DNA of 64,000 bases from Mucilaginibacter rivuli (lineage in GTDB: Bacteria; Bacteroidota; Bacteroidia; Sphingobacteriales; Sphingobacteriaceae): positions 248,001-312,000 of the forward strand of contig NZ_JAHXPQ010000006.1 of the NCBI RefSeq assembly GCF_019391655.1. Reading direction: 5' to 3'. A program made the translations under genes and the position numbers. The notes beneath the pieces are model-generated. The model did not search any database. It was given only the letters and a program-made list of their open reading frames with translations, and had not been told where the DNA came from. Positions 1 to 9,471 of the stretch are shown one piece after another (position 1 is the first letter of the stretch; the number at the start of each line of letters is the position of its first letter).

Positions 1-220
1 ACATTGGTAATCCCAATATGGACATGCCATCGTTAACATGCTCTCTTAAGTACCCATCTATCACCAGTTTATACAATATTTCTCTCATTAATGATAATTC
101 GATTATAACTCCAAACTTAATAAGGCCATTGAGTATTTCTATCCCATTTAATGGTGAATTATCTGTGTCACTAAAAAATGAAAGTACTTTATTTAGTTGT
201 TGATTTTCGGTTAGTTTCAT
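1..220 (-). CDS. Hypothetical protein, N-terminal part (runs off window)
   Basis: The minus strand is open from an ATG at 218-220 to the window edge, giving 73 residues that start MKLTENQQLNKVLSFF. The visible part is rich in Leu, Ile and charged residues, with alternating helices that could be a small winged-helix fold. I recognise no family. The frame is believable because it has normal amino acid composition and no stop, whereas the opposite-strand frame is low in charged residues and Ser/Thr/Ile-rich, typical of a shadow. The product and full length are unknown because the 3' end lies outside the window. Confidence 0.6.
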   Translation of the reverse strand, partial: MKLTENQQLNKVLSFFSDTDNSPLNGIEILNGLIKFGVIIELSLMREILYKLVIDGYLREHVNDGMSILGLPM

Positions 221-330
221 TGCAATAATTAGGTTAATAAAGTTAGCGAATATTCGCAACATGATAACCAGAAAACAAACTTATCGTGTCAAATTATAAA
301 AACCTTATTAAGGTCTCGGATTTCTATAAA

Positions 331-360
331 AGCAAAGCCCCTCAAATTTGAGAGGCTTCT
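331..360. terminator. Hairpin terminator between two minus-strand genes
   Basis: A near-palindrome centred on ctcaaatttgag, with gcc/ggc closing pairs, lies downstream of the lipoprotein gene ending at 409. On the minus strand the stem is followed by a T-rich run, as expected of an intrinsic terminator. Confidence 0.6.
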
Positions 361-408
361 TTAGTAAATATAATTACGGGGAAAAGTAATACGCTAAGCT
401 ACCATTAT

Positions 409-876
409 TTAATGACTAAAGGTTTCCCGCATGCCGTAGTACTGCGTAGTGACGTGGCTGCTGGGATCGGCGTATGGTATCGAACCAGTTAACGCCAACT
501 GCATCGTCGTGTCATTGAGTACGGAAAAATCATACGTTATGGAAAAATTGAGTGCTAACTGCGTGTTGTCTCCCACCACAATCCACGTCCCCGTGCTATT
601 TACGGTGTTGTTGGCATTGTACACGGTGTACGTACCGTTATAGTCGCCAGTCCTAATAAATGCGTACACATATGCAAGCTGTGTCGCTGTTAACGTCTTC
701 GCTGTCCATGTCCCGTTTTGGTTCTGATATTCAAGGGCCGTTTGCTTCCAGGTCGATTGCGTAAGGTATCGCAGTGTTCGTGTCTTTATCGGTTCATTGT
801 CAAACGCAGTACCCTTTTTGCATCCCTGCAACACTACAAAGGCAAAACAGATAATTGTTATGGCTATCCTCTTCAT
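409..876 (-). CDS. Small secreted lipoprotein
   Basis: A 155-residue protein starting MKRIAITIICFAFVVLQGC, with a hydrophobic signal and a lipobox ending in Cys, so it is probably lipid-anchored. The mature part is rich in Thr, Tyr, Asn and Gln and in beta-strand-like segments, resembling small lipocalin-like lipoproteins of Bacteroidota, but I cannot name a family. An upstream in-frame ATG four codons earlier would overlap the preceding gene's stop; I prefer the MKRI start because it sits directly before the signal peptide and leaves a 1-bp gap. It probably forms an operon with the two genes upstream on the same strand. Confidence 0.7.
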   Translation of the reverse strand: MKRIAITIICFAFVVLQGCKKGTAFDNEPIKTRTLRYLTQSTWKQTALEYQNQNGTWTAKTLTATQLAYVYAFIRTGDYNGTYTVYNANNTVNSTGTWIVVGDNTQLALNFSITYDFSVLNDTTMQLALTGSIPYADPSSHVTTQYYGMRETFSH

Positions 877-877
877 A

Positions 878-1270
878 TCATTTGACAATTATCTCGTTTG
901 CCACGAGCGCAGGTTCAATATTTATACCGAAGTTGATGCCTGCATTCGTGAACGATTTGAACATCAGGTATACCGTCACATCGCCCTTGCTAAACATGCG
1001 GGCCTTCTGGCGTTTGATTTTCGTTATAATGACTTGCTTCGTGGCATATTCGGAAGGCAATGGCTTGTTTGTTTCCGGCAGTCCCAAAATATCAAAACTG
1101 AGGATGTACTTGAACCACCCATCGCTGCGGGTGCCCAAGCCGAGGGTGAGTTTCTGACCGACTTTGAACGCTGTGCCGTTGTTTGACACGTACACGGTGT
1201 CAACGGACTTTTGCGCCAATGCAACAGTGCAGGACAGGATAAAACATGAGAGTATAACTAATTTCTTCAT
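878..1270 (-). CDS. Secreted hypothetical protein
   Basis: A 130-residue protein with a clear signal peptide (MKKLVILSCFILSCTVALAQ, probable cleavage after ALAQ). The rest has alternating hydrophobic strands such as KLTLGLGT and YILSFDILG and no Cys after cleavage, suggesting a small periplasmic beta protein. No family is recognised. It lies between two lipoprotein genes on the same strand with 1-bp and 4-bp gaps, so the three are almost certainly co-transcribed and may act together at the cell envelope. Confidence 0.7.
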   Translation of the reverse strand: MKKLVILSCFILSCTVALAQKSVDTVYVSNNGTAFKVGQKLTLGLGTRSDGWFKYILSFDILGLPETNKPLPSEYATKQVIITKIKRQKARMFSKGDVTVYLMFKSFTNAGINFGINIEPALVANEIIVK

Positions 1271-1274
1271 GGCA

Positions 1275-1652
1275 TTATTTCTTCAATGGGGTGAGTGGAA
1301 TTGAGTAGCTGGTGGGAGCGTATTGCATGATTGCGCCGGTGAAGTAGTCTACACCCCAGCCGACCAGTCCAAACAAGTTAAGGATGGCGATCTGGTCGAA
1401 CACGACTGGTGGCGTGAACACCTTGTCTTCATACCCGGCCTTTTTCAATACGATAGGTTCGCCCTTGATGCTTTTTTTGATGACGACATCTGTCGGAGTT
1501 TTGCCGTGCGGCACGCCATTGATTTCAATGTCCGCTCCGGGCGGCTCTGAGGTCACATGAATGGTTTGGGTGGTGCCTTTGATGATGGAAGCACAACTGG
1601 TGCAGGTAAACGCAATAGTTAAAATCAGAAAGTACGATAAGAGTTTGTTCAT
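1275..1652 (-). CDS. PEGA-domain lipoprotein
   Basis: Read from MNKLLSYFLILTIAFTCTSC, this is a 125-residue lipoprotein with lipobox CTSC. The mature N-terminus (CASIIKGTTQTIHVTSEPPG) leads into a PEGA-type repeat (PPGADIEINGVPHGKTPTDV), a small beta fold common in surface-layer and envelope proteins. A hydrophobic stretch (IAILNLFGLVGWGVDYFTG) near the C-terminus may be membrane-associated. A longer reading from 1700 adds 16 residues before the signal peptide and is less likely. First gene of the apparent three-gene envelope operon; its substrate or partner is unknown. Confidence 0.7.
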   Translation of the reverse strand: MNKLLSYFLILTIAFTCTSCASIIKGTTQTIHVTSEPPGADIEINGVPHGKTPTDVVIKKSIKGEPIVLKKAGYEDKVFTPPVVFDQIAILNLFGLVGWGVDYFTGAIMQYAPTSYSIPLTPLKK

Positions 1653-1764
1653 AAAAAGTTGGTTTTGGTGAGTTATAAAATTGCCCAACGAAATTTTCAA
1701 ATCCTACCTCATTTAGTGATACTTTATCCTGATTTTTGCTAATTTTATCGAAAATACAATTGAT

Positions 1765-2124
1765 ATGTTCGGTGAAAAAATCAGAGTTATCAGAGAGTTG
1801 CGGGGGCTGTCGCAAGAGAACGTTGCACTTAAACTTGGCATTGCACAAAATTCATACTCGAAAATTGAACGCAATGAGACAAAACTCACTACTGAAATGA
1901 TGACCAAGATTGCAGCAGTACTTGATGTCTCTCCAATGGACATTATTACTAATCAGCCTGCCATTATTAATTTTCAGCCAAACCAGGGCACGCAACATTC
2001 GTTTGGGTTTGTAGAAAATTACATATCAAATCAAAAAGAACTAATGGATAAACTGCTGGCAAGCAAAGACGAAGAAATTGCGCGACTGCAAAAGACCATA
2101 GATAGCTTGATTGCAAAAAGGTAA
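1765..2124 (+). CDS. XRE-family DNA-binding regulator
   Basis: A 119-residue protein whose first 65 residues form a Cro/cI-type helix-turn-helix (IRELRGLSQENVALKLGI, then SYSKIERNETKLT as the recognition-helix region). The C-terminal third (residues 85-119) is a Lys/Glu-rich helix that probably forms a coiled coil. This arrangement is common in Bacteroidota, where such regulators often sit at the edges of accessory regions. It is divergent from the three-gene lipoprotein operon, so it may control it or the mobile genes; no operator can be assigned with confidence. Confidence 0.85.
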   Translation: MFGEKIRVIRELRGLSQENVALKLGIAQNSYSKIERNETKLTTEMMTKIAAVLDVSPMDIITNQPAIINFQPNQGTQHSFGFVENYISNQKELMDKLLASKDEEIARLQKTIDSLIAKR

Positions 2125-2164
2125 CTATCTTAAATTTGAAATAATAAATTCAAAAAAACAGATC

Positions 2165-2401
2165 ATGGAAAAATTTGATTATGCAGCACAAGATGAAAAA
2201 ATCGTAGAGTTTGAAACCGAATTATTTACCTACGGTCAGCATGTTAAAGAAAATACCGTCATCGCATTTGAAAATCCGCCCAACAATCGCATTCCGGTGT
2301 TTTATTTCAAAGACAGCAGTAATATCCCAAAGGGATTACGAGAGGTGTGCTATAAAATATTCTATAAATACTTTCCTTACGGTAAACAAGCAAGTTTTTA
2401 A
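2165..2401 (+). CDS. Small hypothetical protein
   Basis: A 78-residue acidic-to-neutral protein starting MEKFDYAAQDEKIVEFE, with the C-terminal half GLREVCYKIFYKYFPYGKQ. The frame extends upstream to 2111 and would overlap the XRE gene, but the ATG at 2165 is the first that begins a normal sequence. No family is recognised. It follows the XRE regulator by 40 bp on the same strand and converges with the TraD-like ATPase gene that ends 12 bp further on. Confidence 0.5.
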   Translation: MEKFDYAAQDEKIVEFETELFTYGQHVKENTVIAFENPPNNRIPVFYFKDSSNIPKGLREVCYKIFYKYFPYGKQASF

Positions 2402-2412
2402 CTATACGTAGT

Positions 2413-5325
2413 TTACTTCTTCGCGTTCATGATCCGTTGCAGGATATTTTGCTGTATGTCGTTATTGGACTGCCCGTATTCCACTTTCACTTTATAGCCC
2501 TTATATGTGGTCTCGCTCTGCTGCGGGTCTGATGTCGTAAAGAGCGTATGGATTTGGTCTTTTGTAATGACAGACACCTTCGATTGCTCCTCACTGGTGA
2601 GCGCGGATGAGATGCGCTTCTGTATCGCGGTCTTTTTTGCAGCAGTGGTGGTACACACCACGGTCAAGTACCCAGCAGCCAGGCATTTTTTGATGTTGTG
2701 CAGCTCCCATGAGGCTGGCGTGGTGACAGAGATTTCAACAGCGATATGCTGACCGCCCTTTTCGAGCAATACGTCAATGAGGCCCTGGCCGTCCGGTGTC
2801 GGGGCTTCAATATTGGCCTTGTATCCATGGCTTTCCGCCAGTGTTTTGATAGACATTTGCAAATACCGGTGCTCCCGCACTTCCGTTGGAGGCGGTGAAT
2901 CCGCCGCTGGTTCAGGTACAGGTTGTGGCGGAACGGGGGGCGGTGCCTTTTGCGGTGGTGGAGCTGCCTGCGGCTCTTCATCAGATGGTTGGGTATCAGA
3001 TGGCCCACTTCGGACACTGCAAACCTGTCGGGAATGAGCAATGATCTCCTCTGTATAACTGTTTTCCGTATTCGCATGCGGAACAACAGCAATGTTAAAA
3101 TCCTGCTCCTTGGTGTTCACCCGCACGATGGCTTCTCCGATTGCAAGGTTCTGCAAGTCCTCCGTGCTAAATGCACTAAAACCTTCCTGCATGCGCTTGG
3201 CATCGCTGTCTGATAATTTGAAACAGACCCTCGTTGCCGCATTGGCAAGCAAGGCGCTGGCAATGTCATTATCGGTTTTAGCAAGCTGTTGCAGCTCCTG
3301 GTGCGCCAAAACCAGTGACAGCAAAAATTTCCTCCCACCGCTCAATATGCTATTCATGGACGGCGTGATGAAGTGCTGAAACTCGTCAATGTAGCAGGTG
3401 AACAGGACACGGTCGCTGGCTTGCTGCGCCTGCCGGGCCATGGCGGTCTGTTGCAGCTTGGATACGATGAACGCGCCTAACAGATAGCTGTTCTCCTCGC
3501 CGATCAGGCCATGCGACAATTTCACCAATACGATCTTTCTGGTGTCCATTAATTGCTGAAAATTCAGGCCTTCCGTTTGGCAGACCATCTGCCGCAACAC
3601 GCGCGGGCGCAGGAAACTGTCAAGCCGGGTCAGTATCGAACCGACGGACGAGCTTTTCAGTATCGGGTATTCCCTGTGCCAGTAATACACAATGTCGGGG
3701 TCGGTACAGGTGGCCAGCATCCTGTTGCGGAAATCAGCATCAATGAGGAATTTGCGCAGGTCCCCCAAGTGACCGGTAGTGGTGTTATATACAAATGCGC
3801 TGACCGCGTTGGCAAAGACACTGTTCATCTGGTCGCCCCATGAAGTGCTGAAGCGCTTGAACAATGCAACCAGGTCTGAAGCCAGCAATTCCTTTTCAAG
3901 ATCACTGTGTGCGCCCAGTATGTTAAAGGCAACCGGAAACTCGCTGTCCGAGGGGTCGATCAATACCACATCCTTTATCCGGTGCGCCGGGATGGACTGC
4001 ACAATGGTATCAATCAAGTCCCCATGGGGATCGATGCAGCAGAGCCCCGCACCGCTTAGGACATCATTCATCATGAGGTTATGGAGCATGGTCGTTTTCC
4101 CGCTACCCGAAACGCCAATGAGGTGTACGTGCCGGGTGCGCTGCGCCTCGTTTATTCCCACCGAGACTTCCGTCCCATAGTGGCTGTTGATCCCCAATAC
4201 ATAGGGCACGCCGATAAGTGAAGCCGGTGCGGCTTTGGTGGTGCGGTTATATGCATGGAGCTTTTTGGAGAGCTGGCTGTTTGGAAAATGCGCCAGCGTG
4301 CACAGTTCTTTGCTGTTCAACAGCATCCCGACACGGTGCGACTGGCGCAAGGCAATGTCTTCCATACGCTGCTCTAAGGTGTATCCGTCCTCAGGAAGTG
4401 GTACAAGCGCATTGTGTGGGCTTTGTGAGGCGGTGCTGACTGCAAAGGCAACTTGCTCTAACAAACTGTATGCTGCATCAAGTTCCTGTGCCTGGGTGAG
4501 CACTCGAAATGCGACCGCGAACAGCGGGCTCCCGGTTTTCTCCTGTGCCAGGCGTGGCATGTCCGGCGCATCATAAAAGAACGATCCGCCATGCCCATCG
4601 GACACTACACGCTCCATGCTTTCCGCCCAGGCATTCGCCGTGCCATTCAATAACACTTGCACTATCACACGCTCATCTTCCCGTAAGCCGTCCAATATGC
4701 CAAATAAGGCGGTATAGGGTTCAGTATGGGTACGCCCGATGTTAATTGGTCGCATGCATTCTTCTTCCAAGCCAAAATCGACTGTGTATATCGAGAGGTC
4801 GGGGTCAATGAGGGTGTCGGTATCCTGCAAAGGTATAAGTATCACGTCGGGAAAGAACGCAAGCACCTGGCTGCGGATATATGCGCCATAGGGAGCGCGA
4901 AAGACAAGCTGAATACTAATCTTGGTTTCCTCTCCTATAATTTCGAAACTGATCGGCTCCCTGATGCCTGAGAGCATGATGAAGCATTGCTCCATCAGTT
5001 CGGCAGTAGGCCTGGCGTTTTTTGGAAATGAGATCTTAAAGCCAGCAAGGGGTGCAGTATCGGTAAATGGGAACCATTCGTAGGGTGGGCTTTCATATTG
5101 GGCTATTCCGGGAATTACAGGCTTTGGTTTGAAAAAGCCTGCAAACTTTGATAACGGTGTTTCCTTCTTTCCGTCATCGATATATGCCTGCGGGTACTGA
5201 AAGCCGAAAAACGGGTGGAAGTGCGGTTCTAACTGCACCGGAAAGGGCGCGACATACCAGCCACGCCCCCGCAGTTCAAAGTCATAGAACTGGGTAGTGA
5301 AATGCTGCCCTAAATTCAGCGGCAT
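2413..5325 (-). CDS. TraD/HerA-like DNA-translocase ATPase with C-terminal nuclease-like domain
   Basis: A 970-residue protein of the conjugative coupling ATPase class (TraD/VirD4/HerA). Walker A GVSGSGKTT is near residues 405-413 and is followed by a conserved CCIDPHGDLID segment. Walker B is CYIDEFQHFI near 642-651. A Pro-rich linker (about 778-815) leads to a C-terminal domain whose pattern LIDVLLEKGGQHIAVEIS (about 846-864) looks like a PD-(D/E)XK nuclease core, with ExS replacing ExK. The N-terminal 380 residues are not recognised. Such ATPases pump DNA through a membrane pore or along DNA during conjugation or plasmid transfer. The upstream gene's stop overlaps this ATG in TAATG, so the pair is translationally coupled. 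No relaxase or T4SS pore genes are visible, so a role in mobilisation, transfer or defence is open. Confidence 0.8.
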   Translation of the reverse strand: MPLNLGQHFTTQFYDFELRGRGWYVAPFPVQLEPHFHPFFGFQYPQAYIDDGKKETPLSKFAGFFKPKPVIPGIAQYESPPYEWFPFTDTAPLAGFKISFPKNARPTAELMEQCFIMLSGIREPISFEIIGEETKISIQLVFRAPYGAYIRSQVLAFFPDVILIPLQDTDTLIDPDLSIYTVDFGLEEECMRPINIGRTHTEPYTALFGILDGLREDERVIVQVLLNGTANAWAESMERVVSDGHGGSFFYDAPDMPRLAQEKTGSPLFAVAFRVLTQAQELDAAYSLLEQVAFAVSTASQSPHNALVPLPEDGYTLEQRMEDIALRQSHRVGMLLNSKELCTLAHFPNSQLSKKLHAYNRTTKAAPASLIGVPYVLGINSHYGTEVSVGINEAQRTRHVHLIGVSGSGKTTMLHNLMMNDVLSGAGLCCIDPHGDLIDTIVQSIPAHRIKDVVLIDPSDSEFPVAFNILGAHSDLEKELLASDLVALFKRFSTSWGDQMNSVFANAVSAFVYNTTTGHLGDLRKFLIDADFRNRMLATCTDPDIVYYWHREYPILKSSSVGSILTRLDSFLRPRVLRQMVCQTEGLNFQQLMDTRKIVLVKLSHGLIGEENSYLLGAFIVSKLQQTAMARQAQQASDRVLFTCYIDEFQHFITPSMNSILSGGRKFLLSLVLAHQELQQLAKTDNDIASALLANAATRVCFKLSDSDAKRMQEGFSAFSTEDLQNLAIGEAIVRVNTKEQDFNIAVVPHANTENSYTEEIIAHSRQVCSVRSGPSDTQPSDEEPQAAPPPQKAPPPVPPQPVPEPAADSPPPTEVREHRYLQMSIKTLAESHGYKANIEAPTPDGQGLIDVLLEKGGQHIAVEISVTTPASWELHNIKKCLAAGYLTVVCTTTAAKKTAIQKRISSALTSEEQSKVSVITKDQIHTLFTTSDPQQSETTYKGYKVKVEYGQSNNDIQQNILQRIMNAKK

Positions 5326-5801
5326 TAGGCGGTAGCCGCTTCGCGTTGACCAATGCGCAACCCCTTGTCCTGTGCTACCTTCGCCATGATATTTTCCACT
5401 ACTTTCTTAATACTTCCCATGAACATGGTTTCGGTATCATACTCGTAGTATGACTTTCGCAGCGACATCCTGTACAGCCATTTTCCGATAAACGGTATCG
5501 GCTCGAGGAGTGCACCTGTTGACATGCATTTTTTGATATACCAGGAAAAAAAGAAGTCCGCCCCAAATGGTGCGGCGCAAATCAGAAATTCATACTCTCC
5601 CCACGCCACCTTGAGGTAATCTCGCTTGGCCGAGAAGAACCCGCCCTGGTTCAGTGCTGTGCGCTCATAGATGACATTGGGATACGCCTTCCTGTCCAGA
5701 GTGTCGGTAATTTCCTTGTAAAAGGCTTCCGACGATAGTTGCAAGTCCTCGACCTGACTCTGCCAGTGGTCGATGATGGAGGGTTTTAAAATCAGGTTCA
5801 T
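5325..5801 (-). CDS. Hypothetical partner of the TraD-like ATPase
   Basis: A 158-residue protein starting MNLILKPSIIDHWQSQVEDL. It has a central aromatic and hydrophobic region (LICAAPFGADFFFSWYIKK) and a basic C-terminal half. No known domain is recognised. The stop codon overlaps the ATPase start by one base (TAATG), a strong sign of coupled translation and a shared function. It may be an accessory or membrane-proximal subunit of the DNA-transfer ATPase; this is inference from gene order only. Confidence 0.7.
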   Translation of the reverse strand: MNLILKPSIIDHWQSQVEDLQLSSEAFYKEITDTLDRKAYPNVIYERTALNQGGFFSAKRDYLKVAWGEYEFLICAAPFGADFFFSWYIKKCMSTGALLEPIPFIGKWLYRMSLRKSYYEYDTETMFMGSIKKVVENIMAKVAQDKGLRIGQREAATA

Positions 5802-6275
5802 GTATTAAGAGTTAGGTTGAAAAATCGTTTAGATACAGCGCCCGGGGAAACGCATGTATAAAAATAAAAGAACCCAATACATTGAGACAACCGTGTTTCT
5901 ACCTGTTTTTAACCGTATTTCTACTAATTATTTCAAAAAAACAAAAAGTAAAAAGAAAGCTCTATACACGGCGCGGGTATGCACCGCAAGGAGGAACGGA
6001 ATAAATGGGTGGCGCAATGGGACAGGCGGGTTTATGCCGGAAATTCCTTGCGGTGCTTTGGGATGGTACACGCAAGCCGGGTATTTTTGTTGGATGTTCT
6101 GTTTGTTTTCTATAATTAATAATGAAGATTGTTAAATAATTATTACCAAATAAAGGGAAATAGTAAATAATATTCCACATCATTTTTTTGATATAAAAAT
6201 AATCATATTTTAGCGAGCATAAATAATAACTAATAAATTCCATATCAATCCATTGCAATAATATCATTGCCCAAC
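5802..6275. other. Intergenic region with a 12-bp perfect inverted repeat
   Basis: A 474-bp gap between divergent genes. gcaccgcaagga at 5981-5992 is perfectly repeated in inverted form as tccttgcggtgc at 6045-6056, with a 52-bp spacer. The rest is AT-rich, especially 6110-6260, and probably holds the promoters of both flanking genes. A plus-strand frame at 5854-6135 lacks protein-like composition and was not accepted. Confidence 0.55.
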
Positions 6276-9200
6276 ATGAAAAGAAATCTTCTCATTTGTC
6301 TGTTTTTTTTATTTTTTAATTATTGTGCGTTTTCCCAAAATGGTTTTTTGCCAAACTACGATCCACCATCCCCCGAAGCATCATCATTGGGGAAATACGT
6401 GGAACATCCTGTGGGTAAATTTACCGGTACTCCAAGTATTGATATCCCACTGTTTACCATTAAGACCGGTAGAATCACAGTCCCAATTTCAATTTCGTAC
6501 CATGGCTCCGGCATAAAAGTGGATGAAATCGCTTCAAGGGTAGGTATTGGTTGGGCATTGAACGCCGGCGGGGTTGTAACGAGAACAGTAAAGGGGTGGG
6601 CGGATGAGTTTCAGCCGGCAGGTAATTCTAATGTAAATGGCTTTTTTAACAGTCAGGGCGTAGAGCCCTATTATGATTCAGACTATGGAACAACAGATTT
6701 TGAACCCGACATTCATTTCTATAATTTCGGCGGGAAAAGCGGAAAAATAATTTTCACCAGTGCAACACAGCCAGTGTTATTAAATAAAGACCCACTAAAA
6801 GTTATTGGCCCATATAGTGGGGTTGATAAATTTGTTATCACGACCGAAGACGGGCTTATATACACTTTTGCAGCTGTTGAAAAAAATACCAGTGTAAACG
6901 ATCATCCTGGTAATCTTATCTATGCTTCCTACTATGATTCTTCCTGGTATTTAACAAACATCAAAGACCCCGTAACAGAAAAAGAAGTGAATTTTTATTA
7001 CCGGACTGATATGCCAAATTTATCGTACGATATAAAGAAAAGCATATCAGGAGCACCGAATTGTACAGTTTCGTATCAGTCAGGAGCTTGGAATGATTTT
7101 TCAAATACTTTGTCAGGCGTTAAAGTACTGCAGAAAATTGTTTACGATGGCGGTTATATTGAATTTAAAGCAGATCATTCGCGGGCTGACTTTACCGGAG
7201 ATAAAGCGTACACTGAAATTAACGAATACGTTACTTGGTTTAATGACTATAATCCGGTTTTCAAAAAGGGGTACAATTTTAATTACTACGAATCAGGAAG
7301 CGGTAGCAGCCAGGCAAACAGACGATTATATTTGGAATCTGTTCAAGAAAAAGGAAGCAACGGAACTTCATTGCCGCCATATAGTTTCTTTTATAAAAAT
7401 CGAGACCTGCTCCCTGAAAGAAACTCCCCTCAACAAGACATTTGGGGATATTACAATGCGAACGGTGCAACTTCTTCTTCGCCTCAATTCCCGAAAGTAT
7501 ACATCACTTATGACCCCTTTAATCCATCAAAAACTTCGTATTTGCCATTTGGCACTACTTCCAACGTTGATCCGGGTTTAGACCGGTCGAGCAATCCCAG
7601 CACAGCAGATTACGGTACGCTTAACAAGATCGTTTATCCGACAAAAGGTTATACGATATACAGTTACGAGATAAATGAATTTAACTCCTACCAAGGCGGG
7701 GGCGTACGAATAAAAGATATCTCCGATTATTCAGCCACGGGAAATATGCTGTTATCAAAAAAGTACGCTTATAGTTTTGGTAGTTTGGGAGGCCCTTACC
7801 CACAAGTTGCATATCCGGTAGCTCCAGGATCGGGTGATTCATACAATTTAGTGCGGTTCAGCACCAACCAATCAATGCTAGGAACTTCTCAAGGCAGCTA
7901 TGTAGGATATAAATATGTATCCGTAAAGCAATATGGCCTAAACACGGATAATGGAGCTACGATGTACACCTACTCGACAGATCAGGATACTGAGGGCGCC
8001 TTTACAAACCTAACCAATGGCTGTACAGGTCTTGCCAATTTGACAAATATCCGTGCAAATGGTTATTTCCCGTTTTTTGAAATGGAATCCAAGGAGCAGC
8101 AAAGAGGATTATTATTAAAAGAAGAGCTGATAGATGCAAACGATAATTCCATAAAATCAATTAATTATAACTATGCTTTAATAGCCGATCCCGTAATTAA
8201 TTTAAAGTCATATTTTCAACTGTTTGATATCAACGGAAATCAAAGTGCCTTTGTTAAGTTCAAGGGGACGCGTAATATCAATTCAGAAAAAATGATCCTG
8301 ACTTACAAAACGGAAACCATGAATACCGGTAGCATTGGGAATCACAATGTTCAGCCGATCATCACTAAGGCGACAACTTACACATACACCGACGGGACGC
8401 ATAATGGTCAATTTGTACGGAGTATAACGGAATATGACGATGATGCTAATCATGATCCAAATTACAGCGATAATATCCACTTTTTGGCCGGAAAATCAAA
8501 CCAGGTTACCTACAAGTACCCGTTCGATTATTCCGCAAACGCATCGAACAATGCAATGGGGTATATGGTGGCAATGAATTATATTAACCCTGTTATCAGC
8601 GAAATAAAAACACGCACCCCAAACGCCGTAAACAATAGCCCGGTCAGTTATTTTACCGACGTAAAGATCAATGATTTCAAGGCTCTTTTTTCGAGCCATG
8701 TGCATATCGTTCCATCACAGGTCTTTACCTCTAATTTTTCCACGCAAATTTCACAGGGAACACCGGGATCAAATGCTAACATTGAAGTGTTAGACCCCTC
8801 AAATCCCGGCACATTATTTAACAAGCGCGTTGAGTTTTTAAACTATGACGGTTACATGAATCCAATTTTAACAAAGCGTGATAACCAGTTGGAATCTTTA
8901 CTATGGTCTTATAACGGCTTTTTATTATCCAAAATACTTTCAACAAATATTAATGCGGTAACATCTTCATTCGATACGCAAGTGTGGAACGAAGTTTATG
9001 ATCCGAATGCGAGGACCGGGCAAACAGACTGGGTATGGAGCGGATACAGCGGAGCTACTGGATATGTGATGGACGGCATCAACCCAACCAAGGTTTGCTT
9101 TTGGGCAAATGGAGGAACTGTGACAGTGGAAGACTACAATACCGGGACCTTTAGCCAGACGCTGACCGCCCCGAGCGGCTGGACCTATTACACCGTCACA

Positions 9201-9458
9201 ATTCCGGCAGCCCCCTCTTTTGGCAACAACCCGGTTGCAATAACGGGAACGGCAACACTTGACGAAATTGTTTTTACGAACGATGGCGGACTGATGACTC
9301 AATACGGGTATGATCTTTTCAATCGACTAATTTACACCATAGACCCAAATGGCAAGAAACAAACCTACGAATACGATGCTTTTGGTAGGTTGGTTAACAT
9401 ACGCGATAAAGACTATAACATTCTGAAACACAATAACTACCACTATGCTTCATATTAA
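6276..9458 (+). CDS. Large secreted YD-repeat (RHS-family) protein without core domain
   Basis: A 1060-residue protein with a signal peptide (MKRNLLICLFFLFFNYCAFS). The mature start is followed by a segment typical of secreted Bacteroidota RHS relatives (GKFTGTPSIDIPLFTIKTGR, then ISISYHGSGIKV and GIGWALNAGGVV). A carbohydrate-binding-like beta region precedes the end (about 930-1010). The C-terminus has YD repeats such as YGYDLFNRLIYTIDPNGKK and YEYDAFGRL. There is no RHS core or toxin tip, so it probably helps build or export the shell made with the RHS protein downstream. The ATG at 6276 was chosen over a TTG at 6267 because it opens the signal peptide. Confidence 0.8.
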   Translation: MKRNLLICLFFLFFNYCAFSQNGFLPNYDPPSPEASSLGKYVEHPVGKFTGTPSIDIPLFTIKTGRITVPISISYHGSGIKVDEIASRVGIGWALNAGGVVTRTVKGWADEFQPAGNSNVNGFFNSQGVEPYYDSDYGTTDFEPDIHFYNFGGKSGKIIFTSATQPVLLNKDPLKVIGPYSGVDKFVITTEDGLIYTFAAVEKNTSVNDHPGNLIYASYYDSSWYLTNIKDPVTEKEVNFYYRTDMPNLSYDIKKSISGAPNCTVSYQSGAWNDFSNTLSGVKVLQKIVYDGGYIEFKADHSRADFTGDKAYTEINEYVTWFNDYNPVFKKGYNFNYYESGSGSSQANRRLYLESVQEKGSNGTSLPPYSFFYKNRDLLPERNSPQQDIWGYYNANGATSSSPQFPKVYITYDPFNPSKTSYLPFGTTSNVDPGLDRSSNPSTADYGTLNKIVYPTKGYTIYSYEINEFNSYQGGGVRIKDISDYSATGNMLLSKKYAYSFGSLGGPYPQVAYPVAPGSGDSYNLVRFSTNQSMLGTSQGSYVGYKYVSVKQYGLNTDNGATMYTYSTDQDTEGAFTNLTNGCTGLANLTNIRANGYFPFFEMESKEQQRGLLLKEELIDANDNSIKSINYNYALIADPVINLKSYFQLFDINGNQSAFVKFKGTRNINSEKMILTYKTETMNTGSIGNHNVQPIITKATTYTYTDGTHNGQFVRSITEYDDDANHDPNYSDNIHFLAGKSNQVTYKYPFDYSANASNNAMGYMVAMNYINPVISEIKTRTPNAVNNSPVSYFTDVKINDFKALFSSHVHIVPSQVFTSNFSTQISQGTPGSNANIEVLDPSNPGTLFNKRVEFLNYDGYMNPILTKRDNQLESLLWSYNGFLLSKILSTNINAVTSSFDTQVWNEVYDPNARTGQTDWVWSGYSGATGYVMDGINPTKVCFWANGGTVTVEDYNTGTFSQTLTAPSGWTYYTVTIPAAPSFGNNPVAITGTATLDEIVFTNDGGLMTQYGYDLFNRLIYTIDPNGKKQTYEYDAFGRLVNIRDKDYNILKHNNYHYASY

Positions 9459-9471
9459 AAAAAATCGTCAT

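Noticed and set aside
5854..6135. Plus-strand frame of 93 codons in the gap before the YD-repeat gene
   Set aside because: Composition is not protein-like, and it spans the inverted repeat at 5981-6056.
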